Origin: Schoenoplectus triqueter
Lineage: Eukaryota; Streptophyta; Magnoliopsida; Poales; Cyperaceae
Assembly: GCA_964058805.1 (NCBI GenBank)
Contig: CAXKVV010000142.1
Span: forward strand, 124,001-188,000
Direction: 5' to 3'
DNA length: 64,000 bases
This document shows, piece after piece, positions 1-12,041 of this stretch. The notes under the pieces are model-generated. The model worked only from the letters and a program-made list of their open reading frames with translations. It had not been told where the DNA came from and did not search any database. Numbering within the stretch: position 1 is the first letter of the stretch; each line of letters opens with the position of its first letter. A program made the translations under genes and the position numbers.

Positions 1-637
1 AAGGAAAAAGTATTTTCTTTTGAACTCTGTTCAGTCTGATGGAAAAAAGAAAATATAAATAGCTAGTGTATGATTATTTCTTTCATTTTGGTGATAATTT
101 ACCCCTGTAGAGAGTTGATCGTCACCAGCTTAATTGAAGCATGGTTTAATATAATGGATTAATTAGCTCCATTTTTTTTATTGAGAAAAACACCAGTAAA
201 CAACAGAGTTACTCCAGTATGTTGTTGTCATATTGGTCAAATTTAGTAACTCAACTAAAAGGGAATTTTTCTCTTTTTTTACTGCAAATTTCTTTTGAGA
301 AAATATAATTTTATTCAAGACAATAAATTGCAACTTTCTAAAAAACCATTCATGCAAATTTCAAACATCATTGATGCTAACAAGTAACAACTATTATAGA
401 ATACTGTTAACAATTCCAATTTGCTTTTATGAACTTCTCCATTGTATTTCTAAAATTTTCTAAGCAGATAAGTTCAGAATTACATCAAAGTGTAAAAGCC
501 CTCAGCTCAACCTGTCTTCGATAACATGTGAGAAACAGTAACAATTAGAGCTAGGTAACAGTAAAAAGCTTCAAATTAGTGATAAAATAGAAATATAAAC
601 AGTGTTTAGTGTTTCATACTGATTCACCATTCACCAT
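1..637. other. AT-rich flank, no gene seen
   Basis: I see no coding segment or repeat structure that I can name here. It lies downstream of the broken F-box gene, which is on the minus strand. Confidence 0.5.
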
Positions 638-1664
638 CTATCCAAGGAAAGGAATTACCCATGTGCCCCATTTCTCCGACTGGTACAGCAGCTTCTCTAC
701 TGTACCATCAGCCAGATTATATCTGCACAGAATAAAGATGGGATGAAGTGCATCCTCCAAAATTTCTCCTTTCAGGAAGTAGATGCTATTCCCCACACAG
801 CCGGCAAAATCACCGGCACTAAGCACCAGCCCGGTGGCCGAGTAATCCAAGAACAACATCTCATCTCTGATATCTTTCACCTCCATCCAAAATGCCTGAT
901 CCCCATCCATACACAGCCGGTACACTTCAAAATAAATATCCTTGAGATCCAAATTGATATCATACGGCCGGTGAACCTTGAGCAGTTCACCAGAGGACGA
1001 CTCAATCAAGCAGTGCATCTGCGAGTCTTCCGAGTTTGCACGCTCCTGAGGAGGTATTTCAGACAGAACCTTACCAGAATAGATATTGGTAACCGTTGTA
1101 GTTATCTTACATGAAGACGCAGTCATCTGAGTCTGAGAGGCGCAAATCAACATCGCATTTCTTGTGATATATGATGTTCTCAAAGTAAAACCAATACTCT
1201 CCATTCCTTTCAGCCTTGGGTTTCATCATCTCAAGGCGGTGCCAGACACGTGGTGGTGGAACCAGAATGAGAGACCGAAAAGGAGGGTTCAAGGGAGCAA
1301 TCGCCATTGCTTTCCAGTTGTCACGATAGAAAGTACTGGTCAAGAGATCCGTAGCTGGATAACCCATACCTGATACGGAGCCAAACACCTTGTCAGTGGA
1401 TTCGAAAGTGATAGTCTTAGCATGGGGAAGGGAGTAGAAATCGAAGTCGGATTCCAATGAATTGCGATGTTGATAGATCCAGGGGAAGCGCGGCGAGGGG
1501 TCGGAGCGGGGGACAGCCGACCGCCATCGTTTGCACACGGCTCGAAGCCTGACGAAGTCGGAGAGGTCGGGGAGTTTCTTGGAAATGAGATAGACAAGCT
1601 CCTGATGGAAAGCTACTGAGCAAGAAATTCTAGGATTGCAGGGTACTAACCGAATACACGACAA
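638..1664 (-). pseudogene. F-box / DUF295 protein gene, broken
   Basis: Read on the minus strand, the first part carries an F-box-like stretch (ELVYLISKKL, then VRLRAVCKRWRSA). The second part carries a DUF295-type C-terminal domain (FEVYRL, MLFLDYS, then GCVGNSIYFL). F-box proteins are usually substrate adaptors of SCF ubiquitin ligases. The gene is broken in at least three ways. The upstream frame has no ATG: the reading frame around 1664 begins at TTG. The expected LPSEL-like start of the F-box is present only in a second frame, which implies a one-base insertion near 1605-1610. The two halves lie in different frames and meet around 1107-1204, where conserved sequence seems to be missing. 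A MITE sits at 1686, directly beside the 5' end. The family call is good; loss of function is inferred from these lesions. Confidence 0.75.
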
Positions 1665-1685
1665 TCTCCGTCGCTGGATCCTAGC

Positions 1686-2069
1686 TACGGCTGATAATTC
1701 TCGACCGAACCGATGGGTTAATTGAATCCGACTTTAAATAAATAAATTAGCTATGAGTTTAATTTTTTTTGATCCGAATTTGAGTTAATCCGATTAATTA
1801 TATTTTTTAAAATAATTTTGTAATTTAACATTAATTAAAATTTAAATATACACTAATTAAGATAAATTATAAATAAATTAATATTTTATTGTTTAAAATT
1901 ATATAAAAATAATTATTAATTAATTAATTATTTTATACGGATCGGGTCGGGTCGACCCATGAATCAGGATTTTTTGACCCGAATTTAATCGGATCGGGTC
2001 AATAATAATAATAAAAAAATAATTTGACCCGATCCGAACCCGACCTAACCCGACCCATTGACACCCCTA
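1686..2069. mobile_element. hAT-type MITE with 8-bp target duplication
   Basis: The element is flanked on both sides by ATCCTAGC (1678-1685 and 2070-2077). An 8-bp duplication is the hAT hallmark. The right end reads inward as TAGGGGTGTCAATGGGTCGG; the left end is a decayed version starting TACGGCTGATAAT. The interior is AT-rich between GGGTCGGGTC-type ends. It is related to the element at 42618-43037. Confidence 0.85.
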
Positions 2070-2077
2070 ATCCTAGC

Positions 2078-3229
2078 ATATATATGATAAATAAATAGAG
2101 CTTAATTTGATGTTTTAGTAGGACATATAGAATTGTCTAATCATAGCAGAACGTAGATTAGTATTGATACGGGTGTAATCACATTTATTTTTAAACTCTC
2201 TACCTCTATAACTCTTTTTCTATTTTATTAATAAAATGACATAGTATGCCCTTTGTCTAATCATAGCATGCTTTAAAATTTATATATGACAATGGGTCCG
2301 AGCCTGATCACACCATTTAAAATTTTCACCTAAACTCGATGGAACATTAATTTTTATATTGAATAAAATCCATTTAATTTTGCCCCTAGATGTGAAGAAA
2401 CATGAATTTTATATGACTAAAATCTGATAAATTTTTACCTAAACATGACGTACATTAATTTAATGTGACTGTCACGAAGAACTTCAAGCGTGATTTCACA
2501 AAATCGATGCATCTGCCTTTAAGAAATAGACGAATTTGCACCTGTAGTTAGTAGTTCTCCAGCTCTTGGCTTTATGCTTACAATTGTATTTTTTTTTTAT
2601 AATTCTTGTTAATCAGTAATTGTTATGAAAGGCCAGTAGGCAATCGATCAGTCTACATTACAAAGTACAGAAGCTGAAATTAAACTACAGTTCTGATTAA
2701 AATTGAGAAATGAAACACTATTGTTATCCTATGGAGTATGAGAAGTTTCTACGGTATTCATTCGTAGCATTTTCTTAGCCTAATGATAGCTATGTTTAGT
2801 TGATAACCTGGCTTATCAGGGCTATGTGTCAATTAACCTCCATCATCATGCACTAATCTGAACATCTCTGGTCTAATGCAGTTGCAACATCATGCTCCTC
2901 TCTTTTTTGAAAGATTCACAGTGGCTGTGAATTTGTAAGTGGATATTGAACTCTCGACCTTTAGATACACAGTTCTATCATTTATTTTGTAAACCGCGCT
3001 ATCACCCGTTCCTCGATTTTACTGGACATTCAGACAATGGGAAAATTGAGGGAGAAAAAAGAAGCAGAACAAAAAATGAGGGCCACATTGCGCTGAGGGA
3101 GAAGAAGAGACGTGAAAGTCTTTTAAGAAGTAAGATTGGTACATCTGCGACTTCGACGAATCTGCTCATGTAGGCCCCCTTTCGGATCGAAGTGGGTTTG
3201 CTGGGATTTCTAGCGTAATGAGGAAACGG
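2078..3229. other. Intergenic, no gene seen
   Basis: AT-rich spacer. Short open frames near 2946-3244 have no recognisable domains and I treat them as chance. Confidence 0.5.
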
Positions 3230-4006
3230 GCCTGTCCGGGCCAAATCCGGCAGGCTCTTGGATCGGCTCGGTTCACAGTTTACGGTCCATTACGATTCAT
3301 ACAGGACAGATTTAGACAGGTTAAATTCGGAAAAATCCAATCCGACCCACCGTTAGCCTCCGAGGGCCGGATCCCCACGAATTGAGACGGGTCAGGCACG
3401 GTTCGATCCGATCCGGAAGGGTCCGGGTCCATCTTTTTTTTACAAGTTCAAAAAACCACAAAAAATTTAAAAAATTCTAAAAAAATCTAAAAAATTCTAA
3501 AATTTAGAAAATAAATTTATCATAATTTTAAAATAATATTTTTTAACTAATTCAAATTTTTATTTTCAATTGTTTAAAAATTGAATAATACTAAAAAATT
3601 AAAAATTCCAAAAATTCATTAAATTTCAAAACATAATAAAATAAAAAAAAAATAAATTTATCATATTTTTTTAAATAATAATTTTCATCGAATTAATTTT
3701 ATATTTTTAATTATTTAAAAATCAGATAATACTAAAAATTATCAAAAATTACCAAAAATTATAAAAAAAGTTGGGGGAGGGGGTTCGGGTTGGGGGGCCG
3801 GTCCGGTCTGGGCCATGGGTTGGCACAGGTCGGGGTCCGGTCCACACAGGACGGGTCAGCACAAGTTTGTTTTGGGTGGAGAGAGAATCGGGCCACTCTT
3901 GGACCGGACCAAGGTAGGGGACGGGTCAGGCATGGGTTTGGATCCGGTCCATGAACATGGATTGGTCCGGGACGGATTGGACCGGACGAGTTTTTTCAAA
4001 ACTCTA
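3230..4006. repeat. Degenerate GC-rich-ended repeat (hAT-like family)
   Basis: GC-rich ends rich in GGACCGG, GGGTCGGG and CCGGTCC motifs surround a very AT-rich core (about 3430-3770). The right end finishes as TTTTCAAAACTCTA, close to the ACTCTA end of the well-bounded element at 34479-35151. I could not find a matching target duplication, so the left border is approximate. Confidence 0.6.
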
Positions 4007-6392
4007 AGGAAGATCATCCGACGTCCATTCCAATGCAATTTTATTATAAATAGCGTTATTTTAAGAGAAATAATTATAATATTGAGAGTTTTACTTTTAA
4101 TATTAAAATTAATGTTTTTGAAAATAGCGTCTAAGTGACGTTATTTCAAAATCAATAATGTTAATATTGAAAAGCTAAATAGCAATAGTTATATAATTGA
4201 GAATAAATTAAGCTCTTGATATTGAAATTATTGATGCTCCCCTTTTGTTGTAGATGTGTGTGGTGGTATAAATTCCAAAGCCTTGGCCTGTGTTCAGTTC
4301 TAACTTGGTAATCCATTTATGAATTGAGGGATGAGATCTCATGAATCAGTTTGGAATCCCATGTCACCTATGACAATGCTGCAATCCTCGTCGAATTAGA
4401 AAAGGCAAAGGAAGATGCGAATTGGTAGCAGCACGGATTAGAAGATCGAAGTTAATTTTAATCGGGTTGTATTTTTTTTTTCTTAAAAGGTTTTATTACT
4501 TCTTTCATTTTGGGCCCTGAAAATAATAGATGGGCTGAACTTCATATTTCTCTATGGGTCATTAAATGGATTAGGAATGCAATTTTGTTGTGTTGTCACG
4601 TTATTTTGTCTATTTTTTATGTTTTATCTAGATATAGTTCATGTTTAAATTAATTATAAGGACTTTTCAAAATTTTAAATAAAATTATTCATTATTTAAT
4701 TAAAAAGTATTATAAAATATAACAAGTTTTTTAAGTAAAATTATCTGATGGTAGCTTTTTCCTTTGTAGTATAATTTAAAAATATTTGATGGACAACTTT
4801 TTATTTGTGCATGATAAAAAATAATAAACGAAATGGCAAAGAAGATAAAATATGCACTGATAAATTTCTGTCGTTCACTGTTATTGAACTGCTGCATTGT
4901 CAATTTATACAGTACCATTTGGAAGTATTTTAAACAATAATCATATATATCATACATAAAAATAATGACAACATCTGTTTCTTAATATTATTTATAATAT
5001 AGTATAGATTTGTCTCTTTAGAGCATTGAGCGTTTAGAGCAGTGAGTTAGTAATCAATGAAATGTTCTGCTGAGAAGATCAATCCAGTCTTAAATATCAT
5101 CTCTCTCTCTTAAATATCCAAAAATACATCAGAAACATACCAGAAAAATCTAAAAAATATCAAAGCTCAGATTTTTCTTCATGTCTGGTTCATCACAGAA
5201 TAATTGAAAGGGACAGAAATATCAAAGCTCAGATTTTTCGTTTAGCTTCGCGGCTCTTCTCATCTCTCTTTGTTTCTTTCTGTTTCCTCTGGTTCATTGA
5301 AAATATCCACGCACATAAATTTTTTTTTTACTTTTAATAAACTTTCAAAAGTACGCTAAGCCTACTTCCAAAAAAAAATTAATACGGAACTGAAATAGTG
5401 ATGTATAGAAGCAAGTTTTGGGTAAACATGAAAACAATCCATAATATCAATATATTTTCTCAATATACTAATATCTTTCCCGTGTATTACAACAAGTATA
5501 ATAAAAGTCTACTATAAAAGAAAGCTAAAATTTAACTTATTATGTTTATATTTTGCTACGAATTTTTTAAAGTATAATAATTTTATTTGATTAATTCAAA
5601 AAATATAATGATATTTATTTCTTAATTATCAGGACAAAGTAAAATTTATATAGTAAATAGGACGTTCTACAATTAATGTACAATGATTTATCAAATTTTA
5701 TTTCTTAATTAATATGATAGAATATTTCTTCCATTGTATATTTCAAAAAAGTCAACTTATTCCGATACAAATATGATAACAAGAAAATATAATTAAACTT
5801 CAATTGTTTTTACACAATAATCATTGGTTTTCCTAAAACAGTGTATAATAAATTTCAATGAAGGACTAAATAATTTTTAAATTTGATAAATTCTTCAGTA
5901 AAAAAATATTATCATAAATTATATATTTTTTTAATGCAGATGGAGATACATGCTAGAACTCTCGCCGTCTTAATCACTCTGTAAGTGCCTGTCAAGGTCT
6001 AGCAACAATCATTCTGGATTTCAGCAACCGGAGAGGGAACACAAAGTGGATGCAGTTGCTCTCCTCTCTGCATTAGTTTTAATAGAAAAATAAGCAAATT
6101 CTTTATTTTTCTTGTTGCATGTTAATCATTATCATGTATAATGTATTTATCAAATAGATCAACAGTAACGTGATACTGAACACCCAAACAGTTGTGCACC
6201 GATTGATAGTGGTACACACAATTAATCAAGGGGAATCAGGATTATGTCGTGCTGCTTTTTCTATCAGACAGAAACATCCTCTTATCGCATAATGTCTGGC
6301 CAAATTTACAGATGTTAAGAATTAATGTCAAAAGATTAAAATAAAACTAATATAATAACTTCTCACATAATTTGAGTTGAGCTTTGGTATAC
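4007..6392. other. AT-rich intergenic, no gene seen
   Basis: No gene or bounded element can be supported. A short direct repeat (ATATCAAAGCTCAGATTTTT) occurs near 5158 and again near 5219. The body around 4640-4720 resembles the AT-rich sequence next to the Helitron end at 7074. Confidence 0.45.
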
Positions 6393-6901
6393 CTGCCCAT
6401 TGGGTTTTGAGACCGAATATCGGATCTTGTACCGATAAATCTTGAGAGCACTCTTTTCTGAACAGGAAGAGGGGAAAGAATATTTATAATCAGAGAAGTA
6501 AACAGAGGAGAAATATAAAATAATGTATTATTAGTTGATAAATTTTTATAATTGCCAGTATTTGGTACCCATGTCGTACCAAGTATCAATTTTATTAAAT
6601 TGATGTCAATCATATGATTAACAAAACAGAATTCCATCTGTAGTTTAAGTTAATTACTCTCAAACACGTTGATTAATTAGGAGGATCTAATATGATAAGT
6701 AACCAATACTGAAAACCCCACCCCTTAAATCCATACTTCTAAAAGAGGAAAAAGTGAAATGAATAAAAATAGAAGTATAGAATTCTAACCATCTTGATGA
6801 GTAGAAATTACCTTTTTCTCCTTAATATTATTAAGAGCCTCTTCAATATAGCCTCAAAGTCTTGCACTGATGTTGAGGTTCTCTGGTCTGGGATCAATTT
6901 T
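6393..6901 (-). pseudogene. Two exon-like segments of an unidentified gene
   Basis: Two minus-strand segments have good splice borders. 6812-6901 is preceded by TTCATTTCCAG and followed by GTAATTTC. 6393-6457 is preceded by CTGTTCAG and followed by GTATACC. The first can read KIDPRPENLNISARL, then a TGA, then GYIEEALNNIKEKK. One frame of the second reads KSALKIYRYKIRYSVS. The stop suggests a relic. I do not recognise the family, and the segments could still be chance. Confidence 0.3.
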
Positions 6902-7073
6902 CTGGAAATGAACACGATTAAGTTTATAAAGTATTAATTGCTCCTCATAAAATTTGTAAGTATATATTTCTTACATTTTTTGAGTGTTCAAGTCTATGAA
7001 ATAAAACAAGCTTCTGTGTACAACAAATGGCGTACTGGCACGAGTCAGATATGTTATGACAAATTACATTATA

Positions 7074-7105
7074 CTAGCATGAAACCCGTCCGTTGTGCAG
7101 ACTCT
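7074..7105 (-). mobile_element. Helitron 3' terminus (minus strand)
   Basis: Reverse-complemented, this reads TCTGCACAACGGACGGGTTT and then CATGCTAG followed by T. It has the CTAG|T end and the upstream ACGGGTTT context typical of plant Helitron 3' ends. The element body would extend towards higher coordinates through AT-rich sequence. I could not find the matching 5' TC end. Confidence 0.5.
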
Positions 7106-7109
7106 ATTA

Positions 7110-8202
7110 ATTTTAAAAAATATTTGTATCTAGCAATATTTTTATTATAAATAAATTATATATTTTACTGAAATATAATTTATGTCTAAATCAAATTATA
7201 AAGACTCTTAACTTTTTAAATAAAATTAATTAATTATTTAATAAAAAACAATATATAAAATATAATAATTTTCTTTTCTGAATAAGGTCGAACAATGCAT
7301 AGTTTTCTTTTTGTTACAATAAAACAATAGTTGATATTTAATTATTTGATAGACAACTTTATTTTATAAAATAATTATATTTAATATTAATTTTATTAAA
7401 AAAATATATTTTTTAATTAGATATAATTTATATATAAATCAATTAAAAAAGGTCTTAAATTTTTAAATAAAATTAATTCATTACAAAATATAATATTTTT
7501 TCTTTCTGATGTATGACTTGTTACTTTGATGTTTCCGAGATCGACTATTATAGTATCCTGCAGTCTCTTCACTTATTTCCTGGGTATGTAGATCTGGCAC
7601 ACTTCCACTGATACAGTATCCTGCTACAGGCCTCTCTTACACCAAGTCCGGATCTGAAACTCTCCTCCATCGACGATGTGACTGTCTTGTTCTGCGACAA
7701 CGCACCACAACTGCCACAACGACTTTGTCTTCATCCATCACAACAAATCACTGACGACGACAGCCATGGCAGTCTCGTCAACAACAATGACGACTCTAGC
7801 AGCCTCCTCACTGACGACGACGACGACGACGACGGTAGATGCTTGTATTTCAATTTTTGTTTCATCTTTATTTTCATTTTTTCTTTTTAATTTTTTTTTC
7901 TTTTCCAATTTCTTTTGTCTGCACTTTCACTCTTGTAAATATTTATCTTCTATTTTAATGAAAAAATTTGGTAGTCTTTGCGCCTCCCTTCAAAAAAAAA
8001 AATCTACTTGCTCCACAGCCATACAATTTGAAGGGAAGAGAGGCGGAGTGGAGAGAAGATGAGAGAAACTCCTCTATATAATTCTTTATTGTTACAAAAA
8101 TTGAAGAAAAATAACAAAATAATGGTTCCCGATGAAAATAAAGGAAAACTCAAAATGCAACCAATAAACAAACAAATGTATGAAATTCAGTTGAAGTTCA
8201 AT
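7110..8202. other. Intergenic with a GAC-type microsatellite
   Basis: No gene is supported. A trinucleotide run of (GAC)n type lies at about 7813-7834. Open frames across it arise from the simple repeat. The 3' end of the peroxidase transcript probably falls just below 8203. Confidence 0.45.
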
Positions 8203-9843
8203 TTAATTAGGGAGGAGGCAGTTCTTGCGGATTTCACCATTAGCAGCGGTTTTCAGACCTAGCCTTCCGAGTGTTGTCATGGAATCAGCAAATGCTGTGA
8301 AAAATGTATTTTGGTTGGCAGCGAATTTGTCCACTATGCCTTGTGAACTTGAATCGAAGTACAAAGCACTATCCGAGAAAAGGACACCCTTCTTTTGTTG
8401 AAGCATTACATAGTAGTTATTGTCAAAAGTTGTCACAGATTGATCGAAGAATACAAAAGAATTGGGGTTCATAGATGAAGGGCATGTGCCTTGAAGTTGA
8501 CCAGCAAAACCAGGGTCCAAAAAAGCATCAACGGTCGGATAAAGACGGGGGTTGACGAAGAAGCAGCTAGTAGCACCAAGAGTATGACCACCTAAGGATG
8601 AAGAACATTATTCCCATTTAAATGCATAATTGACATTTGCTATTAACAAATATCAAATATTTTTTATTTTTTATTTCCCTTGTTTACTTCAACAATTAAG
8701 TTTTAATTATAATTTATCTAATTAGCAAGGCAATTGACATATGCTCAGTTGTCCATGGTTCATTTGGTAGTAGTTGATAAAGATAAAACATATATTCAAC
8801 GGTACCTGACAGTGCCACCAAATCAGTTACGCTCAGTCCTTGAGCAGAGAACCTCTTCATAAGTGCCGGCACATCTTCGGTAGCCAGAGGAAGGTCAACG
8901 TCACTAGATCTTGATACCAATGCATCATACCTTCCAAGCTCCACTTTCCATGTCGGACCACCACTCTGCCATACAAAATCTAGCAAATTAATCTCAATTT
9001 TCATCCAGTAGTAGCTCAAGTTTGTTCATTTATATTTAATCAACATTACCAAGACAACGGCATCTCTAGCAGCAAGAGCCATAATATCAGCACAGGAGAC
9101 CTTGTTTGTGCATTGTGGGTCGGCATCCACTGCATTCTTTGCTTGAATGATTGTGTTGTACCCATCTGCTCTTAGGAATACATTCTCACCATTGTGACGT
9201 TCATCATCGTTATTTGGATTCGTGATCATGATTGAAGCATCACATCCCTATAGTCATGATGCAGAGGATATGCATAATTAATACAAAACTTATTAGTTTC
9301 AGACAACAATAAATGTTATGATAGTCAAAAGAGTATAACACTTGTATCTTGGGGTGAGAACTGATAAAGTTTTGTCATTTTCTTTAGGTGCAAAAATAAA
9401 GCAAAAAAGGTACATATATATACCGTGACAAAACAATCATGAAAGAAGAGACGCAGTGTGGCTGCCGCGGCTATAGGTGAGGTGCCCATCATCCCTCTAA
9501 CGGCGCCTTGAACAAGGCTTTCAAGATTCGGGCATATGTTGGCATAGTAGTTGGTACTCAATTTACCTCCTGTTTTGTTCTTCTGTGAAGGTGCAGGGGC
9601 AGGCGCTAGCTCAGATGCAGGAGCAAGTGTAGGTCCATATGCAGGAGCAAGTGTAGGTCCATATGCAGGAGTAGATGTTGGCGATTCAGTTGTCATTGGT
9701 GGTGCAGCTGGAGTCACACTGTATGGAGGTGGAGGAGCTCCGTTATTAGTTGATGGTGCATTTCCTCCGCCACCGGAATACGGGCACTCTGCGGCTACTG
9801 CAGCTACGAGGGAAACTAAGATCAACAATTTGAGTACCTTCAT
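8203..9843 (-). CDS. Class III secretory peroxidase with Pro/Ala-rich N-terminal extension
   Basis: Exons (minus strand) are 9424-9843, 9050-9247, 8806-8965 and 8203-8591, giving 388 residues and the classic three-intron structure of the family. Class III peroxidases oxidise phenolics with H2O2 in the cell wall or vacuole. A signal peptide (MKVLKLLILVSLVAAVAA) is followed by a Gly/Pro/Ala-rich stretch to about residue 90, including two copies of AYGPTLAP. The peroxidase domain has the distal motif RLFFHDCF, the proximal motif VALSGGHTLG, and all eight conserved cysteines (contexts NICPN, HDC, TGCDAS, PQC, VSCAD, TSC, GTC, KNC). It ends KNCLLPN. The domain is complete and all splice sites are GT-AG, so the gene looks functional. 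The extension is unusual, since most members start the domain soon after the signal peptide. I cannot assign a subgroup number. Confidence 0.93.
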
Positions 9844-9942
9844 GGTTGCTTAGTTTCCTCTGCACCCTGGTAATGATGGAGCTCTCTGTTGCAAAAGATT
9901 ATATCTTTTAGATGTGGTGTGTGTCAATGGCTGGGATTGTGT

Positions 9943-9953
9943 GTTTATATAGT
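9943..9953 (-). promoter_or_regulatory. Likely TATA box of the peroxidase gene
   Basis: The minus strand reads CACTATATAAACAC about 100 bp upstream of the ATG at 9843. This is a good plant TATA box at a normal distance for a short 5' UTR. Confidence 0.6.
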
Positions 9954-9959
9954 GCTGAT

Positions 9960-12041
9960 TAGTGGAGGCGTGGGCGTGTGGTATTGACATACCTGTTCAT
10001 TGTTTTGGGATATTATATATATGTATTTATTTATATAATATAGTTAATACTCATTAAGGTGACATCCGTTCACGTCTTAGTTCCTTGTTCTGATAACTGT
10101 CACATAATGGTCCTGCATTTGTTTGAACCAGAAATCACTTATTTATTAATCAGCTAGATTAATTAAGCTAAACTGTTGCATTTTTTCTAGAAATTACTTC
10201 TTTACTGATGATTGATACTAAATAATAAAATATTAATCCTTTTAGCTCTATGTATCCTGCCTTTTTAAGAAACACTAATTTTCTTATTTAAAAGTTAATT
10301 AAGAAAGTTCGGTAAATTTTACGAACTTATATCTACCATGAAAATTAATAAGATTAACTGTTTGAATTTTAAATTTGGGTATTAAATTTTAAAATATAAA
10401 TTAAAAAAATAAATTTATGGTATATTCTGGCACACAAAAATAATAACATTGAGCCCTACTCATATAAAATGAATAGTAATTACTCTCAAGTTTTTTTAAT
10501 TAATGGTGAATCAATTACGTATAGACTGTTAGAAAATATGCAAATAGACTTCATTAAGGATAAAATAATGCTCTCAAAAAAACAATCGGAACTTAAAAAA
10601 CAGATTCTTGGTGCGGTCTCTCTCCATTTTGCAAGCAAAAAAAAAAGAGAGAGAGAGAAGTTAAATCATAAAGACGTTCGACAAAAGAAAGAAATAAAAG
10701 ATAAAAATTGTCAACCATTCTTAATGGATAAAAAAAACATAGTTTATTACACCATTTCCTGTTCATTTTGTGCAAGTACATAATTAAAAAAGAGTGAAAT
10801 GAGCATGTCCAAATAAATAAATATACTTATGTATGTTTGAAAACAGCAGTTCTGCACGAAGTTGCTAATATTTTTTTTATCAAGTTATCGTCAAATTTGG
10901 GTCATGATACTTATTATATGTGGGAGGATGTTCTATCCTTAAGACACTATTTGTGACTTAAAAGATAGTCGACTTTTATCTCGTGATATGCACAAAAAAT
11001 GAAAATTTGTCGAACTCACTTTTGAAGTTGTATTATTACATATAACAGAATCAAAACATTATATATGAAATTTCTGCTTCCATCATTTATATCATCAACT
11101 AGCTAGTGCATTATTGCCTATTCGCATCAAGTTGCATAATTATTAACTTTTTTTTGGTGCTCTTGGATAATTGGTACTTAGCAATATACGAATTGACAAT
11201 TTCATGAGATGCCTTAATCATGTAGAGCTCTTGATGAAGTCGGTTGAAGCAAGTAAATTCATCGTAACTTAATGTTATACCCGTTCCACCCTGCTACTTT
11301 ATCCACTACATAAGAATTTGCACCACTTGAAAATAGCAGAAAAAACTAGAGAGGAAAAAACATATAATTCAAAAATCGAGTGAATGATTTTTCTCTACAT
11401 TGATAAGAAAAATCATCCAGCAACAATTTATTGATCCTGGATATCATATCATGCAAGTGCACAACAATAAATGGTGAATTTTCAAACAAAACAAACAAAA
11501 TTATGCGCTTTAAGCTGGTAAAAGTTCAATTCTTTTCAAAATTGCCACCACTGGGACCTTGCTTGAAATTTGGAAAATAGAAAACCAGACGACGAAAAAT
11601 GTGAGAACTATGTTCTCTCCAGATCACTGCACATTAACTAGCTCCACATCAAAGACAAGCCAAGAGTTTTTTGGTATCCTCCCCAATGCTTTATCACCAT
11701 ATCAAAAAGCAAAATCGAACAAAAACAAGCCCAACATTAAGGGAAAAAACATACTGATCACAACACATCTCAGATTCTGGCACAATTATTATCATGTGAT
11801 CTTCTTGATGTGGCCGGCATAACTAACGAGGGACTTCCACAGATAACATCCACTATTTATCTGGGAATTAGTGACCTACGTATCTATTTTTGTTTCCAAA
11901 TTTAACCAAATTTTAACCAACGTATATGAACTTCATATTTTATAATTAACAGATGTCAGAGGAAAATATACCCAATTTCTGCCCAATCACAATCATTTTG
12001 GTGTTATTTGCAAGAAAAATGTAATAAACGAATAAAGATAC
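9960..12041. other. AT-rich intergenic, no gene seen
   Basis: I see no exon-like segment with convincing homology or splice sites here. Short open frames at 10469-10783 and 11559-11822 lack recognisable domains. Confidence 0.5.

Noticed and set aside
1107..1664. The frame ending at 1664 as an intact 185-residue protein
   Set aside because: Its first codon is TTG, no ATG lies upstream in frame before a stop, and the F-box homology shifts frame. It is part of a pseudogene.
3815..4138. Open frame through GC-rich repeat
   Set aside because: Low stop density comes from the GGACCGG/GGGTCGG repeats; the peptide is repetitive with no domain.
7766..8062. Thr- and Phe-rich open frames
   Set aside because: They arise from the (GAC)n run and poly-pyrimidine sequence.
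9551..9853. Plus-strand open frame opposite peroxidase exon 1
   Set aside because: It is the antisense shadow of the Pro/Ala-rich coding repeat.
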